A DNA stretch of 50,942 bases from Krasilnikovozyma curviuscula (taxonomy: Eukaryota; Basidiomycota; Tremellomycetes; Cystofilobasidiales; Mrakiaceae), in contig MVAQ01000156.1 of NCBI GenBank assembly GCA_014825775.1, forward strand, positions 1-50,942, read 5' to 3'. Under the pieces are notes generated by a model. That model did no database searches and had not been told where the DNA came from. It saw only the letters and a list, made by a program, of their open reading frames with translations. Below, piece after piece: positions 47,891 to 50,942 of this stretch (positions within the stretch are counted from its first letter, which is position 1; each line of letters starts with the position of its first letter). The position numbers and the translations under genes are program-made.

Positions 47891-50714
47891 ATGTCCGATC
47901 AGCATCCGTTAACACCCCCTCTTGCAGGAGCCCCCAATCAGACAGAAGCTCTAGTGATAGCAGTAGAGCAGCTGGCAGCATTACGACTCAATGAGATCTC
48001 ATCCCTTTCGACAGCTAGTGCATCAAACAGCACTTCCAATTCAGCAGCTTCGTCCCCTCCCCCGGAAGCCAATATTTTCAGTGCCCACCCAATCAGCCAT
48101 ATCAGTACTCAGGTCTCCAGTATCAACCCTGATCTCAATACGATGGAGATCATGAGTCCTCAGGCAACGGCTGCCAGTGGTACTTTTTTCGGTGCTACGA
48201 CGGGATTGTGAGTATCAGTGCTTGACTTGTCTATCTATCGTTGTCTTCGATGGTGCTACTAGATGGCTAATGGCCCCTCGACTTGCTGTTTGTGATTGTT
48301 CAGACTGAGTGAACTGGACAGAGAGACTGTGCTCAGTAGGAAGAACTCAAAAGCCCCCACCAGAGCCCCTTCAGTGACCGGTATCGGTAACACAGGTCAG
48401 TACACTGCAACTGATTTTGTTATAAACATTCATCTGACTCATGGCCCTGGCTCTTTGTTTAATAAGTTGGTAAACCCGATTATTCCGGTGCTAAGATAGT
48501 GGTTGCGATGGTGAGCTCCCAAAATCATCTATGTTGCTGTTTCTGGAGCTCACACTAGTCCTTTTTGGTTATGAACTTTAACAGGTTGGGCTACCGGCGA
48601 GGGGGAAGTCGTATTTGAGTAACAAGCTAATGAGATACTTGCAGGTGAGACAAAGCTCGTTTTCTTCCTTAGCTCTTCATCTGTTAACATCAGTAATATA
48701 TTACAGTGGCTGGAATACAATGTCCAAGTCTTTAATGTTGGTCAATTGCGCCGCAGGAAGGCTAGAGATACTCGGTACGTTGTTCTTCGTCCGCATCCGC
48801 CTAGTCCGCCTAGCTCTAATCTCTCACTGACAATCGAAAACCATTTGCGGGGGCCACTTCCAGCCAACCTGTCGATCACTCATCGACATACTTTGACCAC
48901 TCTAACCAGGATGCGAAAGCCCTCAGAGAGAGATTAGCTGCTGAGAGTTTGGAAACGTTGATTTCTTGGCTGAAGCGAGAGGGAAATGTCGGTATACACG
49001 GTACGCTGTTCAATTTACTTTTTCGTTCAACCAGAGGCACCATCTAAGTCACTTCGACTTTTTGACATTAAGATGCTACCAACAGTACCAGAGAACGAAG
49101 GTCAGTTTTTTCTTCCTTTGCCCAAGTTGCTCACGCACTATCGCTGACTTGAGCCATCTTTTAGAGCCGCGATTGAGGCCCGAGTCGCTCGCGAACCCGG
49201 TCTCCACCTCCTTTTCCTCGAATCTGTGTGCGACGACCCACTGACTATCGCGGCTAACATCGCCCTTAAAGTCCAGTCCGGTGACCCAGACTACAAGAAT
49301 ATGACGAAAGAGGCTGCCGAGACCGACTTCAAAAACCGCATCGCAGAGTACGAGAGGGTGTACGAGCAGGTAGATGAGCCTCACTTGAGCTACTGTAAGG
49401 TCATCAATGTTGGACAGAGGGTCCATCTGAATCGTATCAACGGATACTTGGAGAGTCGTGTCGCATTCTACCTGATGAACTTGCATCTGAAGCCGAGAGC
49501 CATCTTCTTGTCAAGGGTGAGTTGCCTACTGGGTTCCTTGATACTGATTTCCTCTCTTCTCTGATTCGATTTCTTTTGACCTTTCAGCATGGAGAATCTA
49601 TGTTTAACGTCAGCGGTCAGATTGGTGGTGATGCTCCACTCTCACCACGAGGTCAACAATACTCAACAATGCTTCCAGGACTGGTCAAGAATGCTGTTGG
49701 TGACAAAGAACTGACCGTGAGCCTCTTTTTAAACTTTCCTTGCTATCTGCTTTGTTGTCGTCAAGCTCAGATTTGCTATGTTGTCGGATTCATTGCACTA
49801 CGACTAGGTTTGGACGTCAACTCTCCTCAGAACGAATCAAACAGCACAGCATCTCCCTTATCCTAAGAAGACATGGAAGAGTTTGGATGAGCTGGATGCT
49901 GGTGTTTGTGATGCGATGACGTACGAGGAAATTGCTGAAAAGTGAATATTACTTGCTTTTCGATATCTCAGCATCGTGGAGTTCTGACATTTCTCGCCCA
50001 CAAATTAGATACCCTGAAGACTACGCCAGTCGTGACGACGACAAGTTCAACTATCGATACCGCGGTGGAGAGTCCTATAGAGATGTCGTTGTAAGATTGG
50101 AACCGGTCATCATGGAGTTGGAGAGGCAGGAGAACATTTTGGTTATCGCGCACCAAGCTGTCATTCGTTGCCTGTGAGTCTCATCGTAACGACCAAAGCA
50201 TTTTCAGACAGATCATCCTGAAATATTACCTCCTCTTCTCAGATACGCTTACTTCATGGGTAAATCACAGGAGGAACTTCCGTACATCAAAGTACCACTC
50301 CATACACTCATCAAGTTGACTCCTAAAGCTTGTGAGTACTAATTTTGCCTGTAAGTATTATCCTCTTTTTCTGAGTTCTTGTTATTTCCGCCCAAATCTA
50401 GATGGCTGTGAAGAGGAGTTATTCAAAGCACCCATCGATGCGGTATGTGGACTGCCTTCTGTTTAATCTTTCCCACTTCACTGCTACCGTATTGACTCTT
50501 GTCCAAACGCCAGGTTGATACACACCGAGCCAAACCTCCAAAAGGCCCAAGTCCAGGAGTTTCACCGCATGGTACTCCCAAGCTCGCGGCGACTCTCATG
50601 ACCAGTTTGACGGAGTTGAAGGAGAAGGAAGGCCGCACGTCTGAGGGCTCAATGCCTTCACACTCGAGGACGCTGAGCTCAAAGAGAGATTATTTTGGAG
50701 AGACTGGTATTTAG
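47891..50714 (+). CDS. 6-phosphofructo-2-kinase/fructose-2,6-bisphosphatase
   Basis: Fourteen exons (47891..48207, 48304..48395, 48467..48510, 48585..48644, 48707..48774, 48864..49000, 49073..49100, 49165..49516, 49588..49716, 49808..49941, 50009..50173, 50243..50331, 50402..50442, 50514..50714) give 618 aa. The enzyme sets the level of fructose-2,6-bisphosphate, the main allosteric switch of glycolysis versus gluconeogenesis. Residues 1-140 are Ser/Ala-rich and probably regulatory. The kinase domain has Walker A GLPARGKS (153-160), [11 protein letters not shown] and [10 protein letters not shown]. The histidine-phosphatase domain has the RHGES motif (His367), the SLDELDAG region and a distal [10 protein letters not shown] with its catalytic His. 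Both active sites look intact, so it is likely bifunctional. The C-terminal 70 residues are Ser/Pro-rich. Confidence 0.95.
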
Positions 50715-50942
50715 ATGTATCTCGTCTGTGTATGAAGGTTGTAATCCAAGCCTCATCGCTCATCTAGTAAGGGTTGTGAAACTGACTAAACAAGCCAAAA
50801 ACGGTACCTTGTAGGATACACAACATGGCGAAGCGAGTCTTCCCGATCAAGATCAGGATCAGAACCTCTTTCCGTGATTTCTGATGCGAGTTGGGCCCTT
50901 AAATTTCGAGTATGGCAACGCGAGCGAGCTGTCCCTTTGGGT
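50715..50942. other. 3' flank at the window end
   Basis: This 228-bp flank probably contains the 3' UTR of the preceding gene. The last 90 bases are open on the minus strand (ending in TGA near 50880) and might be the 3' end of a convergent gene continuing beyond the window. Too short to call. Confidence 0.3.

Overview
This is a nuclear window from a filamentous or yeast-like fungus, most likely a basidiomycete and plausibly a tremellomycete. That placement is an inference from gene architecture and content. Nearly every gene is cut by 2 to 16 short introns (mostly 50 to 90 nt, GT-AG, with CTAAC/CTGAC-like branch sites), intergenic spaces are short, and base composition is near balance. The products are a typical fungal housekeeping and accessory set. 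All gene models were built by hand from splice signals, reading phase and protein-family similarity, so exon lists are predictions.

Layout, left to right. 0-3 kb: a Ser/Gln/Ala-rich protein of unknown function. 3-6 kb: an amino-acid permease (minus). 6-7.8 kb: a loosely organised divergent upstream region with one or two possible small genes. 7.8-11.7 kb: two phytanoyl-CoA dioxygenase-like oxygenases arranged tail to tail, an inverted paralogous pair. 12-14 kb: an HP1-like protein with a chromodomain and a probable chromo shadow domain. 14.9-18.7 kb: a P-loop kinase with an RGG region and an M20 carboxypeptidase (CPS1-like), divergent from a 123-bp shared promoter. 18.9-22.7 kb: a carboxymuconolactone-decarboxylase-like protein and an organelle-type TypA/BipA GTPase. 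22.7-25.6 kb: a gene-poor stretch holding a broken copy of part of the neighbouring RPS30 gene and a 26-bp inverted repeat. 25.7-30.4 kb: ribosomal protein eS30, tRNA pseudouridine synthase DEG1/PUS3, and a TDA10-type kinase. 31.2-35.3 kb: an alpha/beta-hydrolase-fold protein with degenerate catalytic sites and a secreted protein of a fungal family I cannot assign a function. 35.6-41.1 kb: the mitochondrial Rho GTPase GEM1 (Miro) and an F-box-like protein. 41.4-46.7 kb: a second M20 carboxypeptidase divergent from a DOPA-dioxygenase-like gene, then the octanoyltransferase of lipoic acid synthesis. 47.9-50.7 kb: a bifunctional 6-phosphofructo-2-kinase/fructose-2,6-bisphosphatase.

The genes do not form one pathway. 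Recurring themes are mitochondria (GEM1, TypA, lipoyl transfer) and nitrogen/amino-acid use (permease and two vacuolar-type carboxypeptidases). The main evolutionary signals are local duplication with intron turnover (oxygenase pair, carboxypeptidase pair, RPS30 fragment) and several unusual splice features: a GC-AG intron, recurrent GTTCGT donors and 16-nt microexons. I found no rRNA, tRNA, CRISPR array or intact transposon.
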